Source: Leptospira sp. (lineage in GTDB: Bacteria > Spirochaetota > Leptospiria > Leptospirales > Leptospiraceae). Taken from it: DNA of 64,000 bases. Where the stretch lies: the NCBI GenBank assembly GCA_009991425.1, contig JAACWH010000018.1, positions 1-64,000 on the forward strand, read 5' to 3'. The notes below the pieces were generated by a model, which was not told the DNA's origin, made no database searches, and saw nothing but the letters and a program-made list of their open reading frames with translations. Positions 44,749 to 56,412 of this stretch are shown piece after piece. The first letter of the stretch is position 1. The number at the start of each line of letters is the position of its first letter. The position numbers and the translations under genes are program-made.

Positions 44749-47700
44749 TTATTTTGTTGAATCAATCAGTTTGTTAACCAAGGTTTTAGTATTCTCTGAG
44801 AGATGATTTGACCATGTCTCCTTCCATGAGCCCTTTAAATCAATGCTTTGGTTGTATTTTCCTCGAATGCTTTCTCTTGTATTAGAGATAAATTTCACAA
44901 GATTCGATTCATTTTCCTTATCTCTCACGTTCGCAAGTTCCATAAATATTTTGGGCATACCAATACTGTGAAGGTATTGATAGATTTCTAACAAGCGAGA
45001 AGGCAGCTGAGAATTTTCTTTAGGAAGCACTTCATAGATTTGAATTCCCAAAAGATTCGCTAGGAAATTAATTCCTACTGTTGTAGAAATTTCAAAATGC
45101 AAGGCATGATTGAAGATTGAATCCTTGAATTTCAATTGAAGTTCTCTTGGAAAATATTCCATAATTAAATCTGGGAAATGGATTGGGTCAAAAATTTTAG
45201 CATCCAAACTCAAAGAATACAAATGCATTTTCACATGAGAAAGAATAACTGCAAGGGCTGGTCTTGGAATTCCCTTTGTTCTATCTTTCCATTCCTGCCA
45301 GTCTTCTTGTTTGCTGGGGATTTTATAAATCTTAGGTTGCAGAATATTTTCTTGCGAAAGTCGTATAACAGAGCGAATAAAGCCATCCCATCCTATATTT
45401 TCTGATTCATACCTATCCACATTGATACAGAGGGACTGGAACTCATTATTATTTAAAACTGATCGAATTACTTCTTGGTCTATACTTTTTAAAATCACGT
45501 CTCTTTGTTCTAAGCTTTTAATCTTACCTGTCTCAAGAAGATCATTCATAAGAATTTTTAGATTCACTTCATGGTCAGAAAGATCTACACCCGCAGAGTT
45601 GTCTATGGAATCGGTTAAAATATATCCTCCCTTCCAATCAAAATCTATACGAGCCTGCTGAGTAAGCCCAAGATTTCCGCCTTCCGAAATCAAAAGCGCT
45701 CGGACTTCATTTGCATTGATTCTTACATCATTGTTAGCTGGATCTCCGACCTTTTGGTTTTCCTCAGTGGCAGATTTAATGTAAGTTCCAATTCCACCGT
45801 TATAGAGAACTTCAACAGGAGCAGAAAGAATGGCTTTAATCAAATCAGATCCTGAAAGACTGCTTTTTTCAACACCTAACGCTGATTGCGTTTCCTTGCT
45901 TAAGGGTATAGATTTTTCAGTTCGATTCCAGACTCCACCACCTTGGGAGATAAGATTCTGGCTGTAATTATCCCAACCTGAGCCACTAGCCGAGAACAAT
46001 CTCTTTCGTTCCTGATAGCTCTTATCTGGATCTGGATTAGGATCTATGAATATATGCTTATGATTGAAGGCTGCGATCAAGAGGAAGCGATCACTTTCAA
46101 TTAATCCATTTCCAAACACGTCTCCACCCATATCACCAATAGCAACCATGCGGATCAGATCTTTACGAAAATCCAATTGGTTCATTCTTAGATTTCGATC
46201 GGCTGTTACTAAGGCACCTTTTGCAGTAATCCCATAAGCTTTATGAGAGTAACCCTTAGATCCACCAGATGCAAACGCATCACCTAACCAGAACTTATTT
46301 TCAAGAGCAATCGAGTTGGCAGTATCAGAAAGCTGAGCGGTTCCTTTATCAGCTGCAACAACCAAATATGGATCAGGAAGATCTTTGGCAAAGGGCAGAG
46401 TTCCATTCTTCCCAGCATATGGTTCTGGCAGTCCTTGAATCCTATTGTCTGTAAGTTCAATAAGCCCTTGTACATAACCCTTATAAGCTTCCACCATACC
46501 TATGGGTTCTTTTATATTCACATTCGATGTAAGCACAAAACAACCCTTAGATCCTACTGGAACAATAATGGAGTTCTTAGCCATCTGAGTCTTAAGTAGA
46601 TCAAGTAATTCTGTTCTATAGTCAGAGGCTCTATCCGAGTATCTAAGTCCACCTCTCGCCACAGCCCCACCTCGAAGGTGAATACCTTGGAAACTAGATG
46701 AGTATACAAAAATTTCACGGTAGGGCCTTGGATCAGGCAGAGAAACGGGAATAGAGCTATCAATTTTGAAAGAAATCGCATTTCTTTCCACACCAATGCG
46801 ACTGTTATAAGTCGTTCCAAAAAAGTCTGTTCTTAAAATAGATTTAACAGCTGATGCAAAAGCCTGCAAAACTGCATCTTCTCGAATGGTCTTGCCCATA
46901 TCAGCTTCTTTGTTTAATTCATCCAGGTCGATTAATTCGCCCTTAGAAAAGAAAGTATGAAAGTATTTCCAAGCTTCGACTAAGAGCCCAGGATGATCAA
47001 TTAAATACTGGTTGAATTCTTCTGGATTGAAAACAGGATCTGTTTGCAGACAATAATCACGAATCGCCTTACAAAATAATAATGCATTTTCATCGAGAGA
47101 AGTCCAAATCACAATTTGTGAAAGTCCATCCGACCTTAGTCTTCCCTGCATACTTTGTTCATATATTTTCTTGAGGCGATCATACAGTGAAAGTTTATTC
47201 TCAATTAGATGGAAAAAGAATTCCGATTTAGCATAGATTTTTCCATCATATTTGATATGATAGACTCTTTGGGAAAGAGGTTTAAGTCCTAAGTCGTTCA
47301 GAACTTGAACCCATTGGTTCAAAGGGTATTCTAAACGAGGTGTTATTGCATGAAGTATTGTTGTATCAGGTCTTTGGCTAAGATCAACTTTTAATCTAGC
47401 ATCCTTTAGATCATGAATCATTTTAAGATCTAGAATTGCCTGTTCTGCAGAATGAGTGGCAATGTAATCTTCGTGGTATTCAATGCGTGATTTGGAAAAT
47501 GGGATTTCAAAATTTTCTTCCCAACGTATCTGGAATTGATCCTGCCAAGATCTAAAATGAAATTCTATTTGGGAAGATAATTCAAAAACATTTTGTGAGG
47601 TTACCAATTTGGTTCGAATAAAATGGAAGCCTTCAATAAATTGACCACGCATAACAAAATAGTCTCGAACCAAGGATTCTGAAAAAGATGAATCAATAAA

Positions 47701-48780
47701 TTTTTGACAAGTTTCCCATTTCTGTTCCGACCAATTTTTCTTGGGAATAAAACTTATAATAAGTGCTATGTCTTCAGAGACTACAACACCCACAGATCGC
47801 AAAGAATTCCTTAAATTGTGCTCCAAAATACCAGAATAAAGCTTGGCATAGGCAGATTCAGGCAGTAGAAAAAGAATTTCTGTCGGAACATAATTGAATA
47901 GCATACGAGTAGTTCGGCCAAGCCCACTCTGAGATTCAATTTCTTCTTCGTTTAGAAAATGATTGAATCTATCTTTGAAATAAGGTATATCTACAAGAAC
48001 AGAAGATTTTGCGAACTCATTCAAGGATCCAATGAGAAGTAGTTTTTTGTTAAGAGAAGTGAACGAAATATAAAAGTAGTTATCATCACCTAAATATGAT
48101 TTAAGGGAAGATTCTAGAGAAGTAATGTTTGCTTCATTCCCCTTGGAACTAAGTTCCTGAAACCAATTAAAGATCTTCTCTGGAATTTGATCATTTCCGA
48201 AAGACTTAGAATCTTTGCCTTCCTGGAATAAGGCTCCTTCCCAAATATAACTTTTTGCGAGTAGCCAATCTAGAAGTTCTTTTTCTTTGTCTGGCCAAAT
48301 CATCCAAGGACTTTTTTTATTTTCAGTGAAATCTGCATAAGCAAGCTTTGATTTACGAATTCTTAGATAGGAGTTCCGAATTTCTTCTTCTAGTGAATTT
48401 AAATTTATACTTGCATTTTCTATTAGCTCTATGTAGTATAACTCTTGTTCGACTCCTGGATGAAAGTGGAGATTTCTCGATACATCCAACTTGGCATTTT
48501 CCAAAATAAATTTCAGTCTTGCTGCAAAAAAAGGTAGTGAGGAGACTGCAATGATGATCACCCTATGTTGCAATCGCAAAAGTGGATCACTCTTACTGGG
48601 TTGGTAACTTATAAATTCAAGATGATTGCTTTTATTTAATGAGAAGGATTTGTATTGAGAAAAAATCTCCTCACATAGAATTTCTAACTCCTTCTCCGCA
48701 TAGAAATCTTTAAATAAACTGCCTAGACAATTATAAAAGTTTTTACGAAATAATGATGAGATAGTATCCTTTTTCATCAT
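44749..48780 (-). CDS. NAD-specific glutamate dehydrogenase, large type
   Basis: The 1343-residue enzyme oxidatively deaminates glutamate to 2-oxoglutarate. The catalytic part, from about residue 700, has RGGAVARGGLRYSDR, KNSIIVPVGSKGCF, VAADKGTAQLSD, GDMGGDVFGNG and YNGGIGTYIK, all typical of the large NAD-GDH family. The N-terminal half is the poorly conserved regulatory region and is shorter than in proteobacterial enzymes of about 1600 residues. The start overlaps the gamma-carbonic anhydrase stop by 1 base. Confidence 0.92.
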   Translation of the reverse strand: MMKKDTISSLFRKNFYNCLGSLFKDFYAEKELEILCEEIFSQYKSFSLNKSNHLEFISYQPSKSDPLLRLQHRVIIIAVSSLPFFAARLKFILENAKLDVSRNLHFHPGVEQELYYIELIENASINLNSLEEEIRNSYLRIRKSKLAYADFTENKKSPWMIWPDKEKELLDWLLAKSYIWEGALFQEGKDSKSFGNDQIPEKIFNWFQELSSKGNEANITSLESSLKSYLGDDNYFYISFTSLNKKLLLIGSLNEFAKSSVLVDIPYFKDRFNHFLNEEEIESQSGLGRTTRMLFNYVPTEILFLLPESAYAKLYSGILEHNLRNSLRSVGVVVSEDIALIISFIPKKNWSEQKWETCQKFIDSSFSESLVRDYFVMRGQFIEGFHFIRTKLVTSQNVFELSSQIEFHFRSWQDQFQIRWEENFEIPFSKSRIEYHEDYIATHSAEQAILDLKMIHDLKDARLKVDLSQRPDTTILHAITPRLEYPLNQWVQVLNDLGLKPLSQRVYHIKYDGKIYAKSEFFFHLIENKLSLYDRLKKIYEQSMQGRLRSDGLSQIVIWTSLDENALLFCKAIRDYCLQTDPVFNPEEFNQYLIDHPGLLVEAWKYFHTFFSKGELIDLDELNKEADMGKTIREDAVLQAFASAVKSILRTDFFGTTYNSRIGVERNAISFKIDSSIPVSLPDPRPYREIFVYSSSFQGIHLRGGAVARGGLRYSDRASDYRTELLDLLKTQMAKNSIIVPVGSKGCFVLTSNVNIKEPIGMVEAYKGYVQGLIELTDNRIQGLPEPYAGKNGTLPFAKDLPDPYLVVAADKGTAQLSDTANSIALENKFWLGDAFASGGSKGYSHKAYGITAKGALVTADRNLRMNQLDFRKDLIRMVAIGDMGGDVFGNGLIESDRFLLIAAFNHKHIFIDPNPDPDKSYQERKRLFSASGSGWDNYSQNLISQGGGVWNRTEKSIPLSKETQSALGVEKSSLSGSDLIKAILSAPVEVLYNGGIGTYIKSATEENQKVGDPANNDVRINANEVRALLISEGGNLGLTQQARIDFDWKGGYILTDSIDNSAGVDLSDHEVNLKILMNDLLETGKIKSLEQRDVILKSIDQEVIRSVLNNNEFQSLCINVDRYESENIGWDGFIRSVIRLSQENILQPKIYKIPSKQEDWQEWKDRTKGIPRPALAVILSHVKMHLYSLSLDAKIFDPIHFPDLIMEYFPRELQLKFKDSIFNHALHFEISTTVGINFLANLLGIQIYEVLPKENSQLPSRLLEIYQYLHSIGMPKIFMELANVRDKENESNLVKFISNTRESIRGKYNQSIDLKGSWKETWSNHLSENTKTLVNKLIDSTK

Positions 48781-49307
48781 TAAGTTAAGCTCTTAAATGT
48801 ATCATTCATATAATTGGCTTTATATTTCTGGTAATTCGTTGCAGTGCGTGTTATGATTTCTCTTTCTTTTTCATTGATATCCCTAACAATTTTGGCAGGA
48901 CTTCCCATGATAAGAACGCCTGGGGGAATTTTCTTCCCCGGAGTGACCAAGGAACCAGCAGCGACAAAAGAATACTCGCCTATCTCCACATCATCCATCA
49001 CAGTCGCACACATTCCCACAAAAGAAAAATCCTTCAAGGTGCAACCATGCAAAGTCACACGATGACCCAGAGATACATTATTTCCTATTGTAACAGGGAA
49101 CTGGTTTCTTGCGACATGAATCATACTCATGTCCTGTATGTTCACATTATCACCAATTCGTATATAATTTACATCACCTCTCAGCATACATTGGAACCAT
49201 ATTGAGGAATTTTCTCCAATTGTTACATCACCTATTATATCAGCAGAGGGAGCAATGAATGCCGAAGTTGCGATGGAGGGCTTTTTTCCTAAAAATTCGT
49301 AGATCAT
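48780..49307 (-). CDS. Gamma-carbonic anhydrase family protein
   Basis: The 175-residue left-handed beta-helix protein has hexapeptide repeats and three zinc-type histidines: H64 (MIHVAR), H82 and H87 (LGHRVTLHG). It is of the YrdA/PaaY/CaiE-like group; carbonic anhydrase activity varies in that group. It is translationally linked to the glutamate dehydrogenase (TAATG) and divergent from sucB with 163 bp between starts. Confidence 0.9.
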   Translation of the reverse strand: MIYEFLGKKPSIATSAFIAPSADIIGDVTIGENSSIWFQCMLRGDVNYIRIGDNVNIQDMSMIHVARNQFPVTIGNNVSLGHRVTLHGCTLKDFSFVGMCATVMDDVEIGEYSFVAAGSLVTPGKKIPPGVLIMGSPAKIVRDINEKEREIITRTATNYQKYKANYMNDTFKSLT

Positions 49308-49470
49308 TCTTCTTAATTTAAAGAATCCTAAGTCTGAAACAAGTATTTTTAGTTTTTCGAATTTTTGCCTTTACAATTTGGCTTTGGAAAGGGATGTTTC
49401 AATTAGATTGCATGGCTAATCAGCATTTTATTCAATCAACATCCAACACCTTAATTAAGCAGGAATTTCC

Positions 49471-50736
49471 ATGGCATTAGATATCAAAGTCCCTGAAATG
49501 GGCGAATCAATCTCAGAAGCAACTATTATTCAATGGACCAAAGGCGAAGGAGACAGCGTTGAAGCTGACGAAGTCCTTGCCGAATTAGAAACAGACAAGG
49601 TTACTATGGAAGTGCGAGCTCCTTCCGCTGGAGTTCTTGCAAAAATTTTGAAACAAGCTGGCGATGTCGTAAAAGTAGCTGAGATCATCGGACAAGTAGG
49701 TGAAGGTTCTGGAAAAGCATCAGCTAGCTCGGCAAGTTCTTCTTCTAGCTCTGCTGCTGCATCCACTGTAAGCTCGAGTTCTTCCCAAGCTGCCAATTCT
49801 CAAAGCTCGTTTTCTGCTCCGCAAAATGATACAATCCCACCTGCTGCTATGAAGATGATCCAAGAAAATGGAATCAATCCATCTTCCATTACAGGAACAG
49901 GCAGAAACGGACAGATTACAAAAGAAGATGTGGTTCTCTTTTTAGAAAAACAAAGCTCTAACTCTAATGGATCAGCACCTGCAAAATCTTCAAGCCCAGC
50001 TCCAGCTCCTGTTGCAGCCAAGCCAAGAACACCTGGTGAAAGAGAGTCTGTTGTTGCTATGTCTAAACTGCGACAAACTATCGCTACACGATTAGTCCAA
50101 GCGCAACACAATGCAGCGATCCTAACAACTTTCAATGAAGTAGACATGTTCAATGTAATGAACTTAAGATCTGCTTACAAAGAAAAGTTCAAAGAAGTTC
50201 ATAATATCGGTTTGGGTTTTATGAGTTTTTTCACAAAGGCTGTAATCTATGCCTTGAAGCAAGTTCCTGAAATCAATGCAGAAATACGTGGAACAGACGT
50301 TATTTATAAAAACTACTATGATATCGGCGTTGCTGTTGGTGGTCCAAAAGGTTTGGTTGTTCCTATTGTTCGTGATGCTGACCAACTATCTTTGGCTGGC
50401 ATAGAAGCAGAAATCGCAAGACTCGCAGTAAAAGTTCGTGATGGTAAGATTTCCTTGCAAGACATGGAAGGCGGAACCTTCTCAATCTCCAATGGTGGGG
50501 TTTACGGTTCTATGATGTCGACTCCAATTTTGAACCCACCACAAAGTGGAATTCTAGGTATGCACAATATTGTGAAACGTCCTGTTGTTATCGGTGACAA
50601 GATTGAAATCCGACCTATGATGTATGTAGCACTTTCTTATGACCATAGAATTGTCGATGGTAAAGGTGCTGTTACCTTCTTAGTGAAACTGAAAGAAATG
50701 ATTGAAGATCCAGCAAGACTCTTGTTGGAAGTATAG
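49471..50736 (+). CDS. sucB: 2-oxoglutarate dehydrogenase E2, dihydrolipoyl succinyltransferase
   Basis: The 421-residue E2 core has an N-terminal lipoyl domain with the lipoylated K43 in ETDKVTMEV, a Ser/Ala-rich linker, a peripheral subunit-binding domain (about 122-158), a second flexible linker rich in Pro and Ala, and the acyltransferase domain ending in the catalytic [12 protein letters not shown] (H392, D396). It transfers succinyl groups to CoA. AGGAA precedes the ATG. lpdA follows after 9 bp. Confidence 0.96.
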   Translation: MALDIKVPEMGESISEATIIQWTKGEGDSVEADEVLAELETDKVTMEVRAPSAGVLAKILKQAGDVVKVAEIIGQVGEGSGKASASSASSSSSSAAASTVSSSSSQAANSQSSFSAPQNDTIPPAAMKMIQENGINPSSITGTGRNGQITKEDVVLFLEKQSSNSNGSAPAKSSSPAPAPVAAKPRTPGERESVVAMSKLRQTIATRLVQAQHNAAILTTFNEVDMFNVMNLRSAYKEKFKEVHNIGLGFMSFFTKAVIYALKQVPEINAEIRGTDVIYKNYYDIGVAVGGPKGLVVPIVRDADQLSLAGIEAEIARLAVKVRDGKISLQDMEGGTFSISNGGVYGSMMSTPILNPPQSGILGMHNIVKRPVVIGDKIEIRPMMYVALSYDHRIVDGKGAVTFLVKLKEMIEDPARLLLEV

Positions 50737-50745
50737 GACGGATCC

Positions 50746-52149
50746 ATGGATAAATTTGATGTTGTAGTTATTGGAGCCGGCCCTGGTGGTTATGTTTGTG
50801 CTGTTCGTTGTGCTCAGTTAGGAATGAAAGTTGCTATTATTGAAAAGCGTGCAACCTTAGGGGGAACCTGTCTCAATGTGGGATGCATTCCTTCCAAAGC
50901 ACTTTTGGATTCATCGGAAGAATACCACAAAGCCAAACATAAACTAGATGTTCATGGAATAACAGTTGGCGATGTTAAAATCGATGTAAAGAAGATGATC
51001 GCTCGCAAAGACAAAGTAGTAAGTGAAGTGACTGCAGGTGTTGACTACCTGATGAAGAAGAACAAGATCACTCGCTTCCACGGCTTTGGCAAATTAAAAT
51101 CCAAAACGGAAATCGAAATAGATCTCGAAGGTGGCAAAAAAGAAACCATCCAAGCTGATAAGATCGTAATTGCTTCTGGATCTACTCCTATTGATATCCC
51201 TAGTCTTCCTATTGACGGCAAGGTAGTTGTTACATCGGATCATGCAATTTCTCTGGAAAAAGTCCCCGACCATATGATCATCATTGGTGCTGGTGTAATC
51301 GGTCTTGAACTAGGATCTGTCTGGTCGCGTTTAGGCGCAAAAGTTACGATCGTAGAACTCATGCCAAGGCTTCTGGGAACAGCCGACAAACAAATGTCAG
51401 CCCTAGCACTCCGACTACTCGAAGGACAGGGTCTTGAATTCAAATTTGAACACAAGGTAACTGGAATCGAGAAAAAAGGCAATAAAGCCAAGGTAAATGT
51501 AGAGAACAAGGCTGGTGAAAAGTCCCAACTGGAAGGCGACATCGTTCTTGTCTCAGTTGGTCGACGTCCTTTCACCGACAATCTCGGTGCCAAAGAAGTT
51601 GGTATTGAATTCACGGAGCGTGGTAGAATCAAAGTAGAATCCAATCATTTTCAGACATCTGTTCCTAATATTTATGCAATCGGTGATGTAATCGACGGAC
51701 CTATGCTTGCTCATAAGGCAGAAGATGAAGGCATTGCTCTTGCCGAACTGCTTGCTGGCAAATACGGTCATGTGAATTACAATGCAATTCCCTGGATTGT
51801 TTATACTTGGCCAGAAGTTGCCTGGGTTGGTCATGGGGAAGAAGAACTCAAAGAGAAAGGCATAGAATATAAGGTTGGAAAGTATATGTTCAAAGCAAAT
51901 GCTCGTGCAAAAGCAATGAACGAACCAGATGGCCAAGTAAAAGTATTAGCTGATAAAAAGACTGATAAATTATTAGGAATCTATATCGTCGGACCTCGTG
52001 CCTCTGATATGATTGCAGAGGCTGCAATTGCTTTTGAATTTGGTGCAAGTGCAGAAGACATTGCGAGATCCACTCACGCTCACCCTACTCTTTCTGAAAT
52101 ACTAAGAGAGGCGGCTATGGATGTGGATAAATGGTCTATTCACAGTTAG
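50746..52149 (+). CDS. lpdA: Dihydrolipoyl dehydrogenase (E3)
   Basis: The 467-residue flavoprotein reoxidises dihydrolipoamide with NAD. It shows the FAD motif [10 protein letters not shown], the redox disulfide in [13 protein letters not shown] (C42, C47), the NAD-binding [15 protein letters not shown], and the C-terminal HAHPTLSE with H446 and E451. It lies in sucB-lpdA-sucA order, so it is the E3 of the 2-oxoglutarate complex and may be shared with others. Confidence 0.97.
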   Translation: MDKFDVVVIGAGPGGYVCAVRCAQLGMKVAIIEKRATLGGTCLNVGCIPSKALLDSSEEYHKAKHKLDVHGITVGDVKIDVKKMIARKDKVVSEVTAGVDYLMKKNKITRFHGFGKLKSKTEIEIDLEGGKKETIQADKIVIASGSTPIDIPSLPIDGKVVVTSDHAISLEKVPDHMIIIGAGVIGLELGSVWSRLGAKVTIVELMPRLLGTADKQMSALALRLLEGQGLEFKFEHKVTGIEKKGNKAKVNVENKAGEKSQLEGDIVLVSVGRRPFTDNLGAKEVGIEFTERGRIKVESNHFQTSVPNIYAIGDVIDGPMLAHKAEDEGIALAELLAGKYGHVNYNAIPWIVYTWPEVAWVGHGEEELKEKGIEYKVGKYMFKANARAKAMNEPDGQVKVLADKKTDKLLGIYIVGPRASDMIAEAAIAFEFGASAEDIARSTHAHPTLSEILREAAMDVDKWSIHS

Positions 52150-52267
52150 TTGAAGATAGAATCGAATTTAGATTTAAGAATCTCAGTTTATTTGGGTTTT
52201 CTTATCTGATTTAGTTTGGAATTGGTTTTAGATATGTTTAGCTCAGGATATAAAAGAAGGTAGATTG

Positions 52268-55042
52268 ATGAAAGTCGAACATTTGATGAGTCTCAGTGGT
52301 GAGAATGCAGTAGTTCTGGAAGAGTTGTATGAGAATTTTAAATCAGATCCAAATTCTGTAACTCAGGATTGGAAGGATTTTTTCAGAGAACTTGAATCCG
52401 GGAATGGAAGTATTTCCAGTAATAACGGTAATGGAAATGCAAACGGCGGTCTTTCTGTTGAATATGATTCCACTGAGCACAAAGCAGATTCTTCTCTTGC
52501 CGATTTTGGTATCATCAATATTTTGAATGCATATAGAAGACAGGGGCACCTTGCCGCCAATCTTGATCCACTCGGTATCAATAAGCCTAACCGAGAATTC
52601 ATTGATCTAAAAATCAAGGCTCTAAAGCAATCTGATCTCGATAAGGAAGTCGATTCCGGAGTTCCTAACCTAGGTCGTGCTAAAGTAAGCAAAATCATTG
52701 ATTGGTTTGAACAAACTTACTGTGGTTCTATTGGCTGTGAGCATTACTATTTAGTAGATGATGCCGAACGTGAATGGCTACAAGAAAAGATGGAGCCGCT
52801 TGCCAACTCAGAACCCATTGATAAGGGGACAGCTCTTCGCCTATTTGAGAAATTATTCCAAGCGGATTACTTCGAGAACTTCCTTGCCAAAAAATATGTA
52901 GGAAAGAAAAGATTCTCTCTCGAAGGTGGTGAGTCCACCATTACTCTGTTAGATACAGTCATCGAAGAGGCTGGTAAGCACAATATGGATGGTCTGGTTC
53001 TAGGAATGGCTCATAGAGGAAGATTGAATGTTCTTGTGAATATCATTCGTAAACCAGCGGGTCTTATTTTTGCAGAATTTGAAGAAAAATTCAATCCCTC
53101 AACCTTAGATTATGGTGATGTAAAATACCACTTAGGTTACTCCAATAAGATCATGACAAGAGCAGGCAAAGAAGTTCATATTTCTCTTGCCTTCAACCCT
53201 TCTCACTTGGAAGCAGTAGATCCTGTGATAGCAGGTTCCGTTCGGGCAAGACAATCTCTTTCAGAAGATACCGATAGATCTAAGTGGATGCCAATTGCTA
53301 TTCATGGAGATGCGGCATTTGCAGGACAGGGAGTTGTGGCAGAGACGCTCAACCTAATGAATCTTGATGGCTATACGATTGGTGGAACCTTTCACATTGT
53401 AATCAACAACCAAATTGGTTTTACTACTCTACCTAATGAATCTAGATCTACCTTGTATGCAACTGATCTTGCAAAAGGTTTCCAGATTCCTATCTTCCAT
53501 GTGAATGGAGATGATCCAGAAGCAGTCTACCGAGTCGTAAAACTCTGTATGGAATACAGACAGAAATATAAGAAAGATGTGATCATAGATTTGATCTGTT
53601 ATAGACGACTCGGACACAATGAAACAGATGAGCCAGCATTCACACAACCACAAATGTACGATATCATACGTAAACATCCTAAGACTGTTGATCTCTATGA
53701 AAAGCGTCTTTTAGTCAGAGGAGATATCAGCCAAGAAGAATTGGATTTTATCAAAAATGGTTCAAAAGATGGCTTGGAGGATTCCTTTAACAAAGCCAAG
53801 GAACAAGAGACAGCTATGCAAGTTGATACTATGCAAGGCATCTGGTCAAAGTATACCAAAGAACCTTTGGATTCTGATACTGCTACTAAACTCTTAAACA
53901 AGCAATTGCAAGGGATTTCTAAGGCTATCATTACTTATCCAAAAGATTTTGTTCCTCACAAAGGTGTTCAAAGAGTAATCGACACTCGTTCGAAGATGGC
54001 AAGTGGTGAACTTCCTATGGATTGGGGTTTTGCGGAGGCACTTTCTTTTGGTTCTATCCTTGAGAATGGATTCTCTATTCGCTTAGCAGGACAAGATGCA
54101 CAGCGGGGAACTTTTTCCCATAGACATGCAGTTATTGCTGATACAGTGACTGGTGGAAAATACACACCGCTCAATCATATTTCCAACAAGCAAGCAAAGA
54201 TAGATGTGATTAATTCATCCCTTTCTGAGTTTTCTTGTTTGGGATTTGAATATGGTTTTTCATTGGCTGACCCAAATTCATTGGTAATCTGGGAAGCACA
54301 GTTTGGTGACTTTGCTAACAATGCACAGGTGATGTTTGATCAATTTTTAACAAGCTCAGAATTCAAATGGCACAGACTTTCAGGATTGGTTGTTCTACTT
54401 CCCCATGGTTATGAAGGCCAGGGACCAGAACACTCTTCTGCAAGATTAGAAAGATTCCTACAACTCTGCGCTGGAGATAACATCCAAGTTGCAAATTGTA
54501 CTACGGCAGCTCAGTATTTTCATATTTTAAGAAGACAAATTCTTAGATCGTTTAGAAAGCCACTCATCATCATGAGTCCGAAAAGTATGCTGCGACTTCC
54601 TGATGCTAGTTCGAATATATCTGAAATCACTGCTGGTGCATTTAAGAAAATTATCTATGATGTTGAAACCGTTAAACCTGAGAAAATTCAAAAACTCGTA
54701 TTCTGTTCAGGAAAAGTTTACTATGACCTAAAGAAAGGATTGGATGAATCTAAAAAAGATAGTATTGCAATTATCCGCTTAGAACAACTCTATCCCTTCC
54801 CTGAGAAAGAAATCAAAGAAGCACTCAGCATTTACAGCAAAGCAAAATCCTTTGTATGGTCGCAAGAAGAACCTAGAAACCAAGGATCTTGGCACTTTTT
54901 GCAAGACCGTCTGGAAGCACTTCTTCCAAACAACAGTAGACTTGGTTATGCAGGAAGAAAAGAATCAGCAAGCCCTGCTGCTGGACATTTGAAAGTCCAC
55001 AATAAGGAACAAGCTGATTTGGTAAAAGAAGCAATCAGCTAA
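52268..55042 (+). CDS. sucA: 2-oxoglutarate dehydrogenase E1
   Basis: The 924-residue thiamine-diphosphate enzyme decarboxylates 2-oxoglutarate in the TCA cycle. It has the N-terminal E1-type segment ([22 protein letters not shown]), the active-site block [24 protein letters not shown], the ThDP motif [12 protein letters not shown] to [18 protein letters not shown], and the C-terminal [13 protein letters not shown] and [20 protein letters not shown] 52268 is preferred to the TTG one codon earlier, with AGAAGG 8 bases upstream. A terminator follows. Confidence 0.97.
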   Translation: MKVEHLMSLSGENAVVLEELYENFKSDPNSVTQDWKDFFRELESGNGSISSNNGNGNANGGLSVEYDSTEHKADSSLADFGIINILNAYRRQGHLAANLDPLGINKPNREFIDLKIKALKQSDLDKEVDSGVPNLGRAKVSKIIDWFEQTYCGSIGCEHYYLVDDAEREWLQEKMEPLANSEPIDKGTALRLFEKLFQADYFENFLAKKYVGKKRFSLEGGESTITLLDTVIEEAGKHNMDGLVLGMAHRGRLNVLVNIIRKPAGLIFAEFEEKFNPSTLDYGDVKYHLGYSNKIMTRAGKEVHISLAFNPSHLEAVDPVIAGSVRARQSLSEDTDRSKWMPIAIHGDAAFAGQGVVAETLNLMNLDGYTIGGTFHIVINNQIGFTTLPNESRSTLYATDLAKGFQIPIFHVNGDDPEAVYRVVKLCMEYRQKYKKDVIIDLICYRRLGHNETDEPAFTQPQMYDIIRKHPKTVDLYEKRLLVRGDISQEELDFIKNGSKDGLEDSFNKAKEQETAMQVDTMQGIWSKYTKEPLDSDTATKLLNKQLQGISKAIITYPKDFVPHKGVQRVIDTRSKMASGELPMDWGFAEALSFGSILENGFSIRLAGQDAQRGTFSHRHAVIADTVTGGKYTPLNHISNKQAKIDVINSSLSEFSCLGFEYGFSLADPNSLVIWEAQFGDFANNAQVMFDQFLTSSEFKWHRLSGLVVLLPHGYEGQGPEHSSARLERFLQLCAGDNIQVANCTTAAQYFHILRRQILRSFRKPLIIMSPKSMLRLPDASSNISEITAGAFKKIIYDVETVKPEKIQKLVFCSGKVYYDLKKGLDESKKDSIAIIRLEQLYPFPEKEIKEALSIYSKAKSFVWSQEEPRNQGSWHFLQDRLEALLPNNSRLGYAGRKESASPAAGHLKVHNKEQADLVKEAIS

Positions 55043-55074
55043 GATAAAACTTCTTTTAGTAATCTGTAAAAAAG

Positions 55075-55104
55075 AAAAGCCACTATGAGATAAGTGGCTT
55101 TTTT
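55075..55104 (+). terminator. Intrinsic terminator after sucA
   Basis: AAAAGCCACT pairs with AGTGGCTTTT across an 8-base loop, and a T-tract follows. The stem has a GC core, lies 32 bp after the sucA stop and has A-rich sequence before it, so it may also serve the opposing rsgA gene. Confidence 0.85.
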
Positions 55105-55220
55105 ATTTTCTTTAAGCTTCAAAAAGCTAGGAGTTCCTTTCTTAAATGACAGCAATATTTCTATGTTAATACTAGGTTTATCTTTTCTAGTTTAAAAAAT
55201 CTATTATTTCGGCTAGATGA

Positions 55221-56291
55221 TTAAAGTCCTTGTTGCTTTTTCTTATGTTGGATAGTAGTTTTTATTAAACGACCCAAACTCTTATCTTTATTCTTTCTTT
55301 CAAGATAGGATGACTCATGAAATTCCGTTTCTTTCTTGAGCTTAAGGTAAGCTTTGTATTTTTCTTGGTCGAGTTCGCCGCTATCAATCGCTTTTAGGAT
55401 AGCACATCCAGGCTCTAAGATATGAGTGCAATCCTCAAAGCGACATTCTTCGGCTATCTTACTAATTTCAGAAAAACTCTGCTCTATAGAATCAGTAGTC
55501 ATAAGTCCAAGCTCTTTCATTCCAGGAGTATCTATGAGTAAGGCTCCATTTTCAAGAATGCTTAATTGACGCCGAGTTGTTGTATGCTTTCCTCTATTAT
55601 CTTTATCACGAACAGCCTGTGTATCAAATAAATCCTTACCAAGTAAATTATTCAAAAGCGTTGTCTTTCCGACACCTGATGAACCAACCAAACAATAGGT
55701 TTTGCCTGGTTCCAGTATTTCCAATAGCTTTCTATATCCTACGTCTGTTTGGTTATGAAAAGCAAGTATCTTTGAATCTATATTAGAATTTCGTATTTCA
55801 GATATTTTTTCATCAATTTCGATTTCTGTTAGAAGATCACTTTTACTCAATAGGATGATTGCTTCGACATTCCCTTCTTTAGTCATAGAGATGTAGCGTT
55901 CAAGTCGCCTTATATTAAAATTTGAATCTAAGGCTTGTATAATCAATGCTACATCTATATTCGATACGATTATTTGGTAAGTAGACTTATCACCGGAGGC
56001 TTTGCGACGTAGGTAAGATTTCCTAGGAAGGACATTGTGTATGATTGCAAGCAGGTTATCATCATAGTATTGAACAATAACCCAATCTCCCACAGAGGGA
56101 AGCTCTTGCGATTCTTCAAGGGAATACAATAATTTTCCTGTAAGCTCAGCTGTAACTTCATTCGTTTCATTTCGAACAAGATAGCGATTTTTATCGACTC
56201 GAGTTACTCTTGCGAGATGAAAACCTGGTTGGATCAAATCTCTATAATGAGTCAAACACCAATCATCATATCCCAATTCTGAAAGTTCCAT
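55221..56291 (-). CDS. rsgA: Ribosome small subunit-dependent GTPase RsgA
   Basis: The 356-residue circularly permuted GTPase acts in late 30S subunit maturation. It has an N-terminal OB domain (about 22-95), G4 motif LSKSD (148-152), Walker A VGSSGVGKTT (202-211), the switch region NRGKHTTTRR (232-241), DTPGMKELG (254-262), and a zinc knuckle formed by C283, C288, H290 and C296. All key residues are intact. It is convergent with sucA and lies 121 bp downstream of nothing obvious; the next gene, alaS, ends there. Confidence 0.95.
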   Translation of the reverse strand: MELSELGYDDWCLTHYRDLIQPGFHLARVTRVDKNRYLVRNETNEVTAELTGKLLYSLEESQELPSVGDWVIVQYYDDNLLAIIHNVLPRKSYLRRKASGDKSTYQIIVSNIDVALIIQALDSNFNIRRLERYISMTKEGNVEAIILLSKSDLLTEIEIDEKISEIRNSNIDSKILAFHNQTDVGYRKLLEILEPGKTYCLVGSSGVGKTTLLNNLLGKDLFDTQAVRDKDNRGKHTTTRRQLSILENGALLIDTPGMKELGLMTTDSIEQSFSEISKIAEECRFEDCTHILEPGCAILKAIDSGELDQEKYKAYLKLKKETEFHESSYLERKNKDKSLGRLIKTTIQHKKKQQGL

Positions 56292-56412
56292 GTGTAGTCT
56301 TATGCTTCCTTTGTTAAATCACAATTTCAATAAAATCATTGTAGAAAAATATTTCGAAACAATTCCTAGGTATAAGTTAGCGCAGATTAATCGCAAACGA
56401 TATCAAAATCGT

